DNA of 64,000 bases from Acinetobacter oleivorans DR1 (GCF_000196795.1 NC_014259.1:992001-1056000), one strand, 5' to 3'. Positions 1-8,727 are shown, counted from the stretch's first letter. Notes: generated by a model not told the origin, from the letters alone. Program-made: numbers and translations.

Positions 1-387
1 ATGGCTTCTATTGTTGAGAAAGAAACAAGTTTAGACAGTGAACTTACACAAGTTTCAGGAGTTTTTGTTCGCCGTTTAAAAATTGGTATGCGCTTACAAA
101 CGGATCCAACTGTTATTTACGGTATGGGTAATAACTATAAAGGCAATATTACTCGAGAAGACCTCCGTACCCCAACAGCATATAATACTTATACTATTAA
201 TGGCTTACCGCCAACGCCAATTGCTTTACCAAGCCAAAAAGCAATTGAAGCTGCATTGCATCCAGATGATTCAAATAACATCTATTTTGTAGCGACTGGT
301 AATGGTGGGCATAAATTTACAGCAAGCTTGCAAGCGCATAATCAAGCGGTGCAAGAGTACTTATCCGTGTTGAGATCGAAGAAATAA
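1..387 (+). CDS. mltG: Endolytic murein transglycosylase MltG, C-terminal part only
   Basis: The window opens inside this gene: the first codon is an internal in-frame Met, and the 128 residues are the C-terminal third of an MltG (YceG) protein. The conserved block IVEKET at residues 4-9 carries the catalytic Glu of the family, followed by the typical RLQTDPTVIYG (31-41) and YNTYTINGLPPTPI (60-73) motifs. MltG is an inner-membrane lytic transglycosylase that cuts nascent glycan strands and so sets their length. tmk follows after 9 bases, the usual mltG-tmk pairing. The N-terminal membrane anchor lies outside the window. Confidence 0.95.
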   Translation: MASIVEKETSLDSELTQVSGVFVRRLKIGMRLQTDPTVIYGMGNNYKGNITREDLRTPTAYNTYTINGLPPTPIALPSQKAIEAALHPDDSNNIYFVATGNGGHKFTASLQAHNQAVQEYLSVLRSKK

Positions 388-396
388 GGAAAAGAG

Positions 397-996
397 ATGT
401 TTATTAGCTTTGAAGGCACGGAAGGGGTAGGTAAAACTACACTCATTCGAAAAATTCATCAGTATTTTGAAGAGCAAGGTAAACAAGTTGTTTTAACCCG
501 TGAACCGGGTGGTACGCCGCTAGCTGAACAAATACGTTCTATGCTTTTGGCAGTGAATCATGATGAAAATATGAGTCATGATACTGAGCTACTCTTAATT
601 TATGCGGCACGTGCTCAACACTTACAACAAGTCATTTTGCCGGCTTTAGAGTCTAATAAAATTGTATTAAGTGATCGTTTTACCGATGCAAGCTTTGCTT
701 ATCAATGTACTGGTCGTGGTTTAAGCCAAGATAAATTACAGCTTTTAAATCAGAACTTTGTTTCACGCATGCCAGAAGTAACGTTCTGGTTAGACGCACC
801 GATTGAACTCGGGATGAACCGTGCACGTGAACGTGGAGCTTTAGATCGTTTTGAACAAGAAAAGTTAAGTTTCTTTACTAAGGTTCGTGAAGGTTATGAA
901 ACCTTGTGGAAAGCTGAACCTGAACGTATTAAGCGAATAGATGCAACCCAAAGTCCTGATCAGGTGTTCGAACAGGCATTGCAATATTTAGGATAA
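397..996 (+). CDS. tmk: Thymidylate kinase
   Basis: It phosphorylates dTMP to dTDP in the cytoplasm, an essential step of dTTP synthesis. The 199-residue length is normal. A P-loop (GTEGVGKTT, residues 7-15), the DR(F/Y) motif that contacts dTMP (DRFTDASFAYQ, about 92-102) and a lid rich in Arg (RARERGALDRFE) are all visible. The start is the ATG at 397, 9 bases after mltG, with AAGGAAAAG in front as ribosome binding site. In Pseudomonas the next genes are holB and pilZ; neither is found here, and the downstream gene is a thioesterase. Confidence 0.96.
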   Translation: MFISFEGTEGVGKTTLIRKIHQYFEEQGKQVVLTREPGGTPLAEQIRSMLLAVNHDENMSHDTELLLIYAARAQHLQQVILPALESNKIVLSDRFTDASFAYQCTGRGLSQDKLQLLNQNFVSRMPEVTFWLDAPIELGMNRARERGALDRFEQEKLSFFTKVREGYETLWKAEPERIKRIDATQSPDQVFEQALQYLG

Positions 997-1013
997 GCAA
1001 TTGGATGAGCCAC

Positions 1014-1076
1014 TCTTATAGACTATGGGAGTGGTGAAAAATGACGTTAATTCTGATTTAAAACGTCATAGAAAAT
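1014..1076 (+). other. Two hairpins in the tmk-thioesterase gap
   Basis: Two inverted repeats stand side by side: CCACTC/GAGTGG (about 1016-1036) and ATGACGTT/AACGTCAT with a 12-base loop (about 1041-1071). Neither is followed by a convincing T-run, so they are weak terminators at best. They could instead be RNA processing sites or operators. What is seen is only the symmetry. Confidence 0.35.
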
Positions 1077-1133
1077 ATCTGCTATTTTCTTATGCTATCT
1101 TACATATGATTTATAGATTGAAGAATAACAAGG

Positions 1134-1550
1134 ATGAAAAGCTCAAAAGAAGAAATCGTGGCATTTCTTGAAAAGGAATTTCCACCAAGTCTTGAACATT
1201 GCACGATTGAATCAGTCACGCCTAAAGCTGCTGTCGTTTATTATCATGTCGATCAAAGGCATCAACGGCCCGGTGGTACCATATCTGGTCCAACCATGAT
1301 GACTTTGGCCGACTTTGCTTTATATATTGCAATATTAGGTGAAATCGGAATTATCGGTTTAGCTGTAACGACCAATTTTAATATTAATTTTCTAAGAAAA
1401 CCCGCAGGTGATCAAGACTTACGTAGTGAATGTAAACTCATGAAAGTCGGAAAGAGCTTGGTCGTGGGTGAGGTCTGGATTTATTCAGTAGGGTTAGAAG
1501 AACCCGTTGCACATGTGACCGCAACTTATTCAATTCCACCTAGATCATAA
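1134..1550 (+). CDS. PaaI-type hotdog-fold thioesterase
   Basis: The 138-residue protein has the hotdog thioesterase layout: a central segment with HQRPGGTISGPTMMTLADFALYIAI (about 42-68), where GG-x-SGP and the Asp on the long helix resemble the active-site region of PaaI-like acyl-CoA thioesterases, followed by beta strands with NFNINFLRKPAG. The substrate cannot be read from the sequence. It stands alone between tmk and the convergent nadB and shares a bidirectional terminator with nadB. The start ATG at 1134 has GAAG about 10 bases upstream; AAGG directly abuts the ATG and is too close to act. Confidence 0.8.
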   Translation: MKSSKEEIVAFLEKEFPPSLEHCTIESVTPKAAVVYYHVDQRHQRPGGTISGPTMMTLADFALYIAILGEIGIIGLAVTTNFNINFLRKPAGDQDLRSECKLMKVGKSLVVGEVWIYSVGLEEPVAHVTATYSIPPRS

Positions 1551-1565
1551 ATATTAAAGCAAATA

Positions 1566-1594
1566 AAAAGCACAGTCTGAACTGTGCTTTTTTT
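1566..1594. terminator. Bidirectional terminator between thioesterase and nadB
   Basis: AAAAGCACAGT, loop CTGA, ACTGTGCTTTTTTT: a GC-containing stem with A- and T-runs on both sides, suited to stop both converging genes. Confidence 0.85.
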
Positions 1595-1605
1595 AGAAGA
1601 ACAGC

Positions 1606-3258
1606 TTAAATATCAGTATTAACCAATGGCTGTTCAACTGCAAAATTTGGCGGTGTTAGAACTGTTTTACGAATCTCACTCGAAGTTTCTGGATAATCAA
1701 GCGTGTAATGTAGACCACGTGATTCTTTACGTTGCATAGCACAGCGCACAATCATCTCAGATACTAAAACAAGGTTACGCAACTCAATTAAATTTTTGCT
1801 GACACGGTAGTCTTGATAATACTCAGTGATTTCACGCTTTAACATTTCAATACGGTGCAAAGCACGTTCTAAACGTTTTGTAGTTCTTACAATACCAACA
1901 TAGTTCCACATGGTCGAACGTAACTCATCCCAGTTTTGTAAAATCACTACATCTTCATCAGGGTTGGTTACTTGTGAGTCATCCCAAGTTGGTACTTCAG
2001 GTAATTTGAAGTTTTCATCAAATTTATTTTCGATATCTTTTGCTGCACTCATGCCGTAAACGAAGCACTCAAGTAATGAGTTACTTGCCATACGGTTTGC
2101 ACCATGTAAGCCCGTATAAGACGTCTCACCAATCGCATAGAGACCTTCAATATCAGTCTGACTATTTGAGTCAACCACAACACCACCACATGTATAGTGC
2201 GCTGCTGGTACCACTGGAATCATGTCTTTGGTAATGTCGATACCTAACTCAAGCAATCGCGCATAAAGTGTAGGGAAGTGCTCTTTGATAAACTCTGGTG
2301 ATTTATGTGTAATGTCCAACCACACATGACGAATACCGAGGCGTTTAATTTCATGGTCAATGGTACGTGCCACAATATCGCGAGGAGCTAGTTCTGCACG
2401 ATCATCAAAACGTAGCATAAAACGCTCGCCATCTGGCAAGCGTAAATAAGCACCTTCACCACGCATGGCTTCGGTAATTAAAAAAGAGCGCGCTTGAGGG
2501 TGATACAGGCAAGTTGGGTGGAATTGGTTAAACTCCATATTGGCTACACGGCAACCTGCACGGAAGGCCATTGCAATACCATCACCTGTAGCAATATCTG
2601 GATTAGATGTGTACAGATAAGCTTTCATCGCACCGCCGCAAGCAAGTGCGGTAAATGGTGCAAGGAAAGTATGAACTTTTTCTGTATTTTCATCTAAGGC
2701 ATACAAACCAATAGCGCGATTTGCTTGATCTGTATGACCTAATTTATGCGATGTAATTAAATCAATCGCAATGTAATTTTCAAAAATAGTAATATTTTTA
2801 CGTTCTTTGGCACGTTCAACCAAGGTGGTTGAAATGGCTTTACCTGTTGCATCAGCAGAATGGATAATGCGTCGCTGTGAATGGCCACCTTCGCGCGTTA
2901 AATGAAGTTGTTCATCTTCATCTAAAGTAAATTGCACACCTTGCTTTAAAAGAAAATCAACAGAAGGACGACCGCCTTCTACGGTATGTTGTACCGCATC
3001 CATTTCACATAAATGAGCGCCTGCAATCATAGTGTCATTAATGTGCTGTTGAATAGAGTCAGTCTCATCAAGAACAGCAGCAACACCACCTTGAGCATAG
3101 AAGGTACTTGCTTCGGTTAAAGCAGCTTTGGCTAAAACTGCAATATTAAAATGATTTGGTAACGATAAAGCCAGACTTAAACCAGCACCGCCGCTGCCCA
3201 CAATAATCACGTCAAAGTGGTGAATTGTCTGTAAATTAGGCATGTCCATTCGCAACAA
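1606..3258 (-). CDS. nadB: L-aspartate oxidase (quinolinate synthase B)
   Basis: This FAD enzyme oxidises L-aspartate to iminoaspartate, which NadA condenses to quinolinate for de novo NAD synthesis. The N-terminus holds the dinucleotide-binding motif VGSGGAGLSLALSL (about 21-34). The fumarate reductase/succinate dehydrogenase flavoprotein blocks follow, including MEFNQFHPTCLYHP, the REGGHS segment and HGANRMASNSLLEC near residue 390. At 550 residues it is a little longer than E. coli NadB. Three ATGs lie close together at the start (3258, 3249 and 3243) and the exact one is uncertain. It is divergent from the MucD-like protease, as in Pseudomonas, but without algU-mucABC between them. Confidence 0.95.
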   Translation of the reverse strand: MLRMDMPNLQTIHHFDVIIVGSGGAGLSLALSLPNHFNIAVLAKAALTEASTFYAQGGVAAVLDETDSIQQHINDTMIAGAHLCEMDAVQHTVEGGRPSVDFLLKQGVQFTLDEDEQLHLTREGGHSQRRIIHSADATGKAISTTLVERAKERKNITIFENYIAIDLITSHKLGHTDQANRAIGLYALDENTEKVHTFLAPFTALACGGAMKAYLYTSNPDIATGDGIAMAFRAGCRVANMEFNQFHPTCLYHPQARSFLITEAMRGEGAYLRLPDGERFMLRFDDRAELAPRDIVARTIDHEIKRLGIRHVWLDITHKSPEFIKEHFPTLYARLLELGIDITKDMIPVVPAAHYTCGGVVVDSNSQTDIEGLYAIGETSYTGLHGANRMASNSLLECFVYGMSAAKDIENKFDENFKLPEVPTWDDSQVTNPDEDVVILQNWDELRSTMWNYVGIVRTTKRLERALHRIEMLKREITEYYQDYRVSKNLIELRNLVLVSEMIVRCAMQRKESRGLHYTLDYPETSSEIRKTVLTPPNFAVEQPLVNTDI

Positions 3259-3372
3259 TCTAAAACGTCCGCTAATGACACCCCTTTTTATCTAAAAAGG
3301 CAAGAGCTTAAGCGCTCTAACTCAGAGAAAAATTGCAATTGGCTTAAAAAGTTGCAATGCGTAAAATAATGA

Positions 3373-3391
3373 TTGTAAGGATGCCTTACAA
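3373..3391. promoter_or_regulatory. Perfect 8-bp inverted repeat in the nadB/protease intergenic region
   Basis: TTGTAAGG-ATG-CCTTACAA lies in the 221-base divergent region, about 90 bases before the protease start. Such an exact symmetric site is typical of a dimeric repressor or activator operator, but I do not recognise the regulator. A 3-base loop would also allow a small hairpin. Two copies of TTGCAA flank the region just upstream. Confidence 0.4.
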
Positions 3392-3479
3392 ATAAACATA
3401 TTGTTACGCACAACCCCAAAGCGTTGTGATACAACAGTTTTATTCTTATTCTCGTAGACCAATTGTGGGTGAGCACCGA

Positions 3480-4856
3480 ATGAAAACTCGCTATTTACAA
3501 CAAGGAATGTATGCAGCGGTATTTACAGTTGCTGCTGTTCAGGCAAATGCTGCTGTTGATTTTTCAAACCTCGTTGAACAAGTTAGTCCAGCAGTGGTGA
3601 GTGTAAACGTCGTAAAAAAAATGACTCAGGATGAACTGTTGCAGCAGCAAGTCCCTGAAATTTTGAAACGTTTCTTTGGAAATCAGGTCATCATTCCACA
3701 GCAACAGGGTCCACAAGAAAAAACTGCATACGGTAGTGCATTTTTTATTAGTAAAGATGGTTACCTACTCACCAACCACCATGTGATTGAAAATGCCTCA
3801 CGCATTAGTATTACTTTAAATGACCGCCGTGAAATTGATGCAACTGTGGTTGGGAGTGATGAGCGTACAGACGTTGCATTGTTAAAGGTGACTGGAAATA
3901 GCTATCCAGCTTTACGCGTAGGAAATGTTGACCGTTTGCGAGTGGGAGAGCCAGTTTTAGCAATTGGTTCGCCTTTCGGTTTTGACTACTCTGCGTCGGC
4001 AGGTATTGTGAGTGCTAAATCACGAAATATGAGTGGTGAAACTTCGGTACCATTTATTCAAACTGACGTTGCGCTAAACCCAGGTAACTCTGGTGGTCCA
4101 CTATTTAACCAAAATGGTGAAGTAGTCGGGGTAAACTCTCGAATATTTAGTGGTACTGGCGGCTATATGGGCTTGTCTTTTTCTATCCCGATTGACGTAG
4201 CGATGGATGTAGCCGAACAGCTTAAAACTAAAGGTAAGGTAACACGCTCTTATCTTGGTGTGATGATGCAAGACATTGACCGCAACCTTGCCGATGCTTA
4301 CAAGTTACCAAAACCTGAAGGTGCTTTAATTACTCAAATTTCTCCGAACTCACCTGCACAAAAAGCAGGCTTGCGAGCGGGTGATGTGATTCTGAAATAT
4401 AACGGTAATCCGGTATCGCGCACGAGTGAATTACTCTACGCATTAAACAAAGTACAGCCGAATCAAACTGTTCAGTTTGAAGTATTACGTGACGACAAAA
4501 CCCGTAATATTTCAGCAACTTTAACGACTGCTCCAGATGAAACGCCTGCCACAGGTGCACAAAGTACTGTATCTAAAGGCCCAGTTTTAGGAATGAGCAT
4601 TCGTGATTTAGCTGAGCCAGAAAAAAGTGCTTTAAGTGTAAAAGGTGGTATCTATGTACAAGATGTTCGCCGTGGTGGCTTAGCATCATTGTCAAATATC
4701 ATACCGGGTGATGTGATTGTTCAAGTCAACAATAACCAGATTTTAAATAGTCAGGATTTTGCAAAAGTCGTTTCTAACTTGCAAAAAAATACGGTAGCGC
4801 GTGTTGCAATTATTCGTCAGGGACAACGCGCAATGCTTGGTTTACGTATTCAGTAA
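3480..4856 (+). CDS. Periplasmic DegP/MucD-type serine protease
   Basis: This HtrA-family protease and chaperone degrades misfolded envelope proteins. I place the start at the ATG at 3480, because GGGTGAG sits 6 bases before it and the protein then opens with a signal peptide cleaved after VQANA (about residue 24). An in-frame ATG at 3426 would add 18 residues of no signal-peptide character. The catalytic triad is visible: His in TNHHVIENA, Asp in ERTDVALLKV and Ser in NPGNSGGPL. Two PDZ domains follow (roughly 260-350 and 370-455). About 458 residues matches MucD. The sigma factor and anti-sigma genes that precede mucD in Pseudomonas are missing. The symbol is left blank because several HtrA paralogues may exist elsewhere. 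Confidence 0.92.
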   Translation: MKTRYLQQGMYAAVFTVAAVQANAAVDFSNLVEQVSPAVVSVNVVKKMTQDELLQQQVPEILKRFFGNQVIIPQQQGPQEKTAYGSAFFISKDGYLLTNHHVIENASRISITLNDRREIDATVVGSDERTDVALLKVTGNSYPALRVGNVDRLRVGEPVLAIGSPFGFDYSASAGIVSAKSRNMSGETSVPFIQTDVALNPGNSGGPLFNQNGEVVGVNSRIFSGTGGYMGLSFSIPIDVAMDVAEQLKTKGKVTRSYLGVMMQDIDRNLADAYKLPKPEGALITQISPNSPAQKAGLRAGDVILKYNGNPVSRTSELLYALNKVQPNQTVQFEVLRDDKTRNISATLTTAPDETPATGAQSTVSKGPVLGMSIRDLAEPEKSALSVKGGIYVQDVRRGGLASLSNIIPGDVIVQVNNNQILNSQDFAKVVSNLQKNTVARVAIIRQGQRAMLGLRIQ

Positions 4857-4875
4857 ACTTAAAAAAGAAACAATG

Positions 4876-4903
4876 AACCACCCTAAACATGGGTGGTTTT
4901 TGT
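4876..4903 (+). terminator. Terminator of the DegP/MucD-type gene
   Basis: AACCACCC, 7-base loop, GGGTGGTT followed by TTTG and a T-rich tract. Confidence 0.8.
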
Positions 4904-4979
4904 TATTTATCTTGAGCGTATAGTGATATCTACCTACACTTATTTTAGTTTGAAATTTAATAAATAAGAGTGAACATTT

Positions 4980-5432
4980 GTGAGTAGTATTTTTGATTTA
5001 CATATTCAGGTGCAGCCACATCATATTGATGCGTTAGGACATGTGAATAATGTGATGTATGTACAGTGGATGCAAGATGTAGCTGCTGCTCATGTTGAAA
5101 CATTAGGAGTCGGGGTAACTAAATATCTTGAACTAAAACATGCAATGGTCGCGGTTGAGCATCATGTGCAATATCGTAAAGCTGCATTTGAAGGCGAACA
5201 AATTGTATTACGTACATGGTTAGATGATATCAATGCTCTTTATTCGTTTCGCCAATATGTATTTTTCCGCCCATCAGATCAGGCCGTATTATTTGTCGGA
5301 AATACTAAATGGGCATGCATTGAAATTGCTACAGGACGTCCAAAACGAATGTCTCCAACTTTTACCCATGCATACAAGCCGCTTGATTCAAGCATAAACC
5401 CTTATGATTTTACTATTTCGTATGCTCAATAA
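4980..5432 (+). CDS. YbgC/FadM-type acyl-CoA thioesterase
   Basis: The 150-residue hotdog protein has the 4-hydroxybenzoyl-CoA thioesterase-like motif HHIDALGHVNNVMYVQWMQDV (about 14-34), where the Asp is the expected catalytic residue and GHVNN is the family hallmark. It ends with the W-AC-E-A--G-P-R strand. The start is GTG at 4980 with AAGAGTGA upstream. It sits alone between the protease gene and lepA, where Pseudomonas has no such gene. The substrate is unknown; long-chain acyl-CoA or acyl-ACP is possible. Confidence 0.82.
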   Translation: MSSIFDLHIQVQPHHIDALGHVNNVMYVQWMQDVAAAHVETLGVGVTKYLELKHAMVAVEHHVQYRKAAFEGEQIVLRTWLDDINALYSFRQYVFFRPSDQAVLFVGNTKWACIEIATGRPKRMSPTFTHAYKPLDSSINPYDFTISYAQ

Positions 5433-5497
5433 CCTGAAGTAGTGGCCTCACTTTGATTGTCATTTTTAAAACATAAGTACAAAGCTCATGATTATTT

Positions 5498-5528
5498 TGG
5501 ATACTTTAAAATATCCATCTGTTATAAT
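5498..5528 (+). promoter_or_regulatory. lepA promoter: extended -10 with an overlapping 20-bp palindrome
   Basis: TGTTATAAT (5520-5528) is a consensus extended -10 element about 80 bases before lepA. No good -35 hexamer is present. In its place lies TGGATACTTTAAAATATCCA (5498-5517), a palindrome with a single mismatched pair (C/A). A protein bound there would cover the -35 position. It could be a repressor site or an activator site replacing the -35. The promoter call is reasonably strong; the operator is inference. Confidence 0.55.
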
Positions 5529-5606
5529 CTCACGCAATTTATTTAACTGCTTTGGCTGTGTATTAAAACAAGCTACATAGCACTCTATATTTTCTCAAGG
5601 TAACCC

Positions 5607-7424
5607 ATGGCGCAAGCTAAAAAATCCGTCGATATCAAAAATATACGAAATTTCTCGATTATTGCCCACATTGACCATGGTAAGTCTACATTGGCTGACC
5701 GTTTTATTCAGATGTGTGGTGGTCTACAAGATCGTGAAATGCAAGCTCAAGTCTTGGACTCAATGGAGCTTGAGCGCGAACGTGGGATTACCATTAAAGC
5801 CGCTTCAGTCACGCTATATTATACTCATCCTAATGGTCAGGAATATCAACTTAACTTTATTGATACTCCCGGACACGTAGACTTCTCGTATGAAGTTTCT
5901 CGTTCATTAGCTGCATGTGAAGGTGCACTATTGGTTGTAGATGCTGCACAAGGTGTAGAAGCACAATCAGTTGCAAACTGTTATACCGCGATTGAACAAG
6001 GTCTCGAAGTTCTTCCTATTTTAAATAAAATTGATTTGCCTCAGGCTGAACCTGAACGTGTAATTCATGAAATTGAAGAAATTATCGGGATTGAAGCCAC
6101 AGATGCACCAACCTGTTCAGCGAAAACTGGTTTAGGTGTTGAAGGTGTTTTAGAGCGTTTAGTCGATGTTATTCCAGCGCCTGAAGGTGATCGTGATGCT
6201 CCATTACAAGCATTAATTATCGACTCATGGTTTGATAACTACCTAGGTGTAGTTTCTCTTGTACGTATTAAACAAGGTCGTATCCGTAAGGGCGACAAAA
6301 TGTTGGTTAAATCGACAGGTCAAACTCATCCGGTCACTTCAGTGGGTGTGTTTAATCCGAAGCATACGGAAACAGATATCCTTGAAGCTGGTGAAGTAGG
6401 TTTTGTAATTGCGGGTATTAAAGATATTTTTGGTGCGCCAGTAGGTGACACGATTACGCTTGCATCTACCCCTGATGTTACGATTTTACCGGGTTTCAAA
6501 AAAGTTAAACCACAGGTTTATGCTGGTCTTTTCCCGATTGATGCGAGCGATTTTGAGCCATTCCGTGAAGCGCTACAAAAATTGCAGATTAACGACTCGG
6601 CTTTATTCTTTGAACCAGAAAGTTCTGATGCACTAGGCTTTGGTTTCCGTTGTGGCTTCTTAGGAATGCTACACATGGAGATTGTACAAGAGCGTTTAGA
6701 GCGTGAGTACGATCTTGATCTCATTAGTTCTGCGCCTACTGTAATTTATGAAGCATTAACCAAGAAGGGCGAAACGATTTATATCGACAGTCCATCAAAA
6801 ATGCCAGACGGATCTACTGTAGAAGATTTGCGTGAACCGATTGCAGAATGTCATATCCTTGTTCCTCAAGAATACTTAGGGAATGTAATGACGCTATGTA
6901 TCGAACGTCGTGGTGTACAAAAAGATATGAAATTCTTGGGTAACCAAGTTTCTATTACTTTTGAAATCCCGATGGCTGAAGTCGTTATGGATTTCTTTGA
7001 CAGATTAAAGTCATGCTCTCGTGGCTTTGCATCTTTAGACTATAACTTTGTACGTTTTGAAAGTTCAGCTTTAGTTAAGGTTGATGTGTTAATTAATAGC
7101 GAAAAGGTTGATGCCTTGGCTATGATTTGTCACCGTAATGATGCACGCCATCGTGGTATTGCATTGGTTGAGAAAATGAAAGACTTGATTCCTCGCCAAA
7201 TGTTCGATGTTGCTATTCAGGCAGCAATCGGTGCGCAAATTATTGCCCGTTCTACTGTAAAAGCGATGCGTAAAAACGTATTGGCAAAATGTTATGGTGG
7301 TGACGTTTCGCGTAAGAAAAAACTACTTTCTAAACAAAAAGAAGGTAAGAAACGTATGAAACAAGTGGGAAGTGTTGAAATTCCACAAGAAGCGTTCTTG
7401 GCTGTATTGAAAGTAGAAAGATAA
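5607..7424 (+). CDS. lepA: Elongation factor 4 (back-translocating GTPase LepA)
   Basis: This ribosome-associated translational GTPase resembles EF-G without domain IV and promotes back-translocation or initiation fidelity. The G domain at the N-terminus shows AHIDHGKST (about 20-28), the switch II DTPGHVD and NKIDLP. The LepA-specific C-terminal domain ends with GGDVSRKKKLLSKQKEGKKRMK (about 569-590). At 605 residues it is slightly longer than usual (about 600). AAGG precedes the ATG. It is the first gene of the lepA-to-miaE run and has a promoter just upstream. Confidence 0.98.
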   Translation: MAQAKKSVDIKNIRNFSIIAHIDHGKSTLADRFIQMCGGLQDREMQAQVLDSMELERERGITIKAASVTLYYTHPNGQEYQLNFIDTPGHVDFSYEVSRSLAACEGALLVVDAAQGVEAQSVANCYTAIEQGLEVLPILNKIDLPQAEPERVIHEIEEIIGIEATDAPTCSAKTGLGVEGVLERLVDVIPAPEGDRDAPLQALIIDSWFDNYLGVVSLVRIKQGRIRKGDKMLVKSTGQTHPVTSVGVFNPKHTETDILEAGEVGFVIAGIKDIFGAPVGDTITLASTPDVTILPGFKKVKPQVYAGLFPIDASDFEPFREALQKLQINDSALFFEPESSDALGFGFRCGFLGMLHMEIVQERLEREYDLDLISSAPTVIYEALTKKGETIYIDSPSKMPDGSTVEDLREPIAECHILVPQEYLGNVMTLCIERRGVQKDMKFLGNQVSITFEIPMAEVVMDFFDRLKSCSRGFASLDYNFVRFESSALVKVDVLINSEKVDALAMICHRNDARHRGIALVEKMKDLIPRQMFDVAIQAAIGAQIIARSTVKAMRKNVLAKCYGGDVSRKKKLLSKQKEGKKRMKQVGSVEIPQEAFLAVLKVER

Positions 7425-7436
7425 GAAATGAGGGTC

Positions 7437-7464
7437 GGGGGGAGTAAGACATTACTTTCCCCTA
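7437..7464 (+). other. Imperfect hairpin between lepA and lepB
   Basis: GGGGAGTAA and TTACTTTCCCC can pair around GACA with a small bulge. Only C/T-mixed sequence follows, so it is not a clear terminator. It could partly attenuate transcription from lepA into lepB or stabilise an mRNA end. Confidence 0.35.
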
Positions 7465-7500
7465 CTTTAAGACAAGCAGCTAGGCTGCGAGTGAGGTCGT

Positions 7501-8328
7501 GTGGATTTTGATTTTAATTTAATTCTTGTTCCAGTTACGCTGATTCTATTTGCAGTGTGGTTGTTAGATAAACTTGTATTCAAGCAGCGTGCAAATAAAG
7601 GGCGCGGGAACGAAAATTTTGTTATTACATGGGCTTATGACTTTTGGCCAGTTTTAGCTGTAGTACTTGTACTTCGTTCATTCCTTTACGAACCATTTAA
7701 TATTCCATCGGACTCTATGGTACCTACTTTAGAAACTGGTGATTTTATTTTGGTTAATAAATTTGATTATGGTGTGCGTTTACCTATCGTTAATAAGAAA
7801 ATTATTGATGTGGGAGAACCAAAGCGTGGTGATGTGATTGTATTCCGTTATCCACCTCAACCTACCATTAGTTATATTAAACGTGTAATCGGTTTGCCAG
7901 GCGATCATCTTGTTTATGATCATGGACAATTGATTATTAACGGACAAAAAGTACCGAAAGTATTAACACAGTTTAGCCGTGAAAAAGATGTATTAGATAC
8001 ACCAACGTCTATTTATCATAAAGAGACGATTGGTGAGCACACCTTTACAATGCGTGAACTTGAAGGCGTAAATGTGGCGCGTCAAGCACCGTTTATCAAC
8101 TATGTTGAAAATGGTAAATATGCAAACCAAGACGGTTTATATTGGGAAGTGACTGTTCCAAAAGGACATTACTTTGCAATGGGGGATAACCGTGATCAAA
8201 GTGCAGACAGTCGTTTCTGGGGTTTCGTTCCTGAAGAAAATTTAACAGGACGAGCATTCTATGTCTGGATGCATAAAGAACCAGGTTTACATCTTCCTAA
8301 CTTTGGCCGAAATGGAAAAATAGATTAA
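7501..8328 (+). CDS. lepB: Signal peptidase I
   Basis: Membrane-bound Ser/Lys protease that removes signal peptides from secreted preproteins. The start is GTG at 7501. Two N-terminal membrane segments (about 5-24 and 45-62) precede the catalytic Ser72 in SDSMVPTL and the general-base Lys127 in SYIKRVIGLPGD. The GDNRDQSADSRFWGFVP box (about 223-239) is the last conserved block. The 275-residue length fits the gamma-proteobacterial enzyme. It lies in the conserved lepA-lepB-rnc-era order. Confidence 0.97.
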   Translation: MDFDFNLILVPVTLILFAVWLLDKLVFKQRANKGRGNENFVITWAYDFWPVLAVVLVLRSFLYEPFNIPSDSMVPTLETGDFILVNKFDYGVRLPIVNKKIIDVGEPKRGDVIVFRYPPQPTISYIKRVIGLPGDHLVYDHGQLIINGQKVPKVLTQFSREKDVLDTPTSIYHKETIGEHTFTMRELEGVNVARQAPFINYVENGKYANQDGLYWEVTVPKGHYFAMGDNRDQSADSRFWGFVPEENLTGRAFYVWMHKEPGLHLPNFGRNGKID

Positions 8329-8352
8329 AAACAACCATTAGGAAAAAAAGAA

Positions 8353-8727
8353 ATGCGTAAGGCACAACAAGGTACTTCGTATTTAGCAATTTTATTTGGG
8401 GTGGTTATATTTGCGGTTGCAGTAAAAGCTGTACTTGCAGTTTGGCCAGCATATTGGGATGATCGATTGATTAACAATCAAATAGAAGAGCTTTTACAAG
8501 AAAGCTCTTCTGACATCACTCCACAGAAGTTTATGACACAAATGGATCAGCGACTGGAAATGAACAATATTCGTGATCTTCATTTTAAAGAGATTGCGCA
8601 AGTGTTTAATGAGTCTGGTCTAAAAGTCCAAAAGAAATATGAGGTAAGAAAACCCTTCTTATCAAATATTGATTTAGTTTTAACATTTGAGAAGAGTTTT
8701 GATAAAACATCAGTTCAAACTAAGTGA
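8353..8727 (+). CDS. DUF4845 single-pass membrane protein
   Basis: 124 residues with one N-terminal membrane helix (about 10-30) and a short extracytoplasmic domain containing the WPAYWDD segment. It is the DUF4845 family protein regularly found between lepB and rnc in gamma-proteobacteria. Function is unknown; the constant position suggests a link to signal peptidase or to envelope biogenesis. Start ATG 8353 has AGGA upstream. Its 3' end overlaps the rnc start by 29 bases. Confidence 0.85.
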   Translation: MRKAQQGTSYLAILFGVVIFAVAVKAVLAVWPAYWDDRLINNQIEELLQESSSDITPQKFMTQMDQRLEMNNIRDLHFKEIAQVFNESGLKVQKKYEVRKPFLSNIDLVLTFEKSFDKTSVQTK

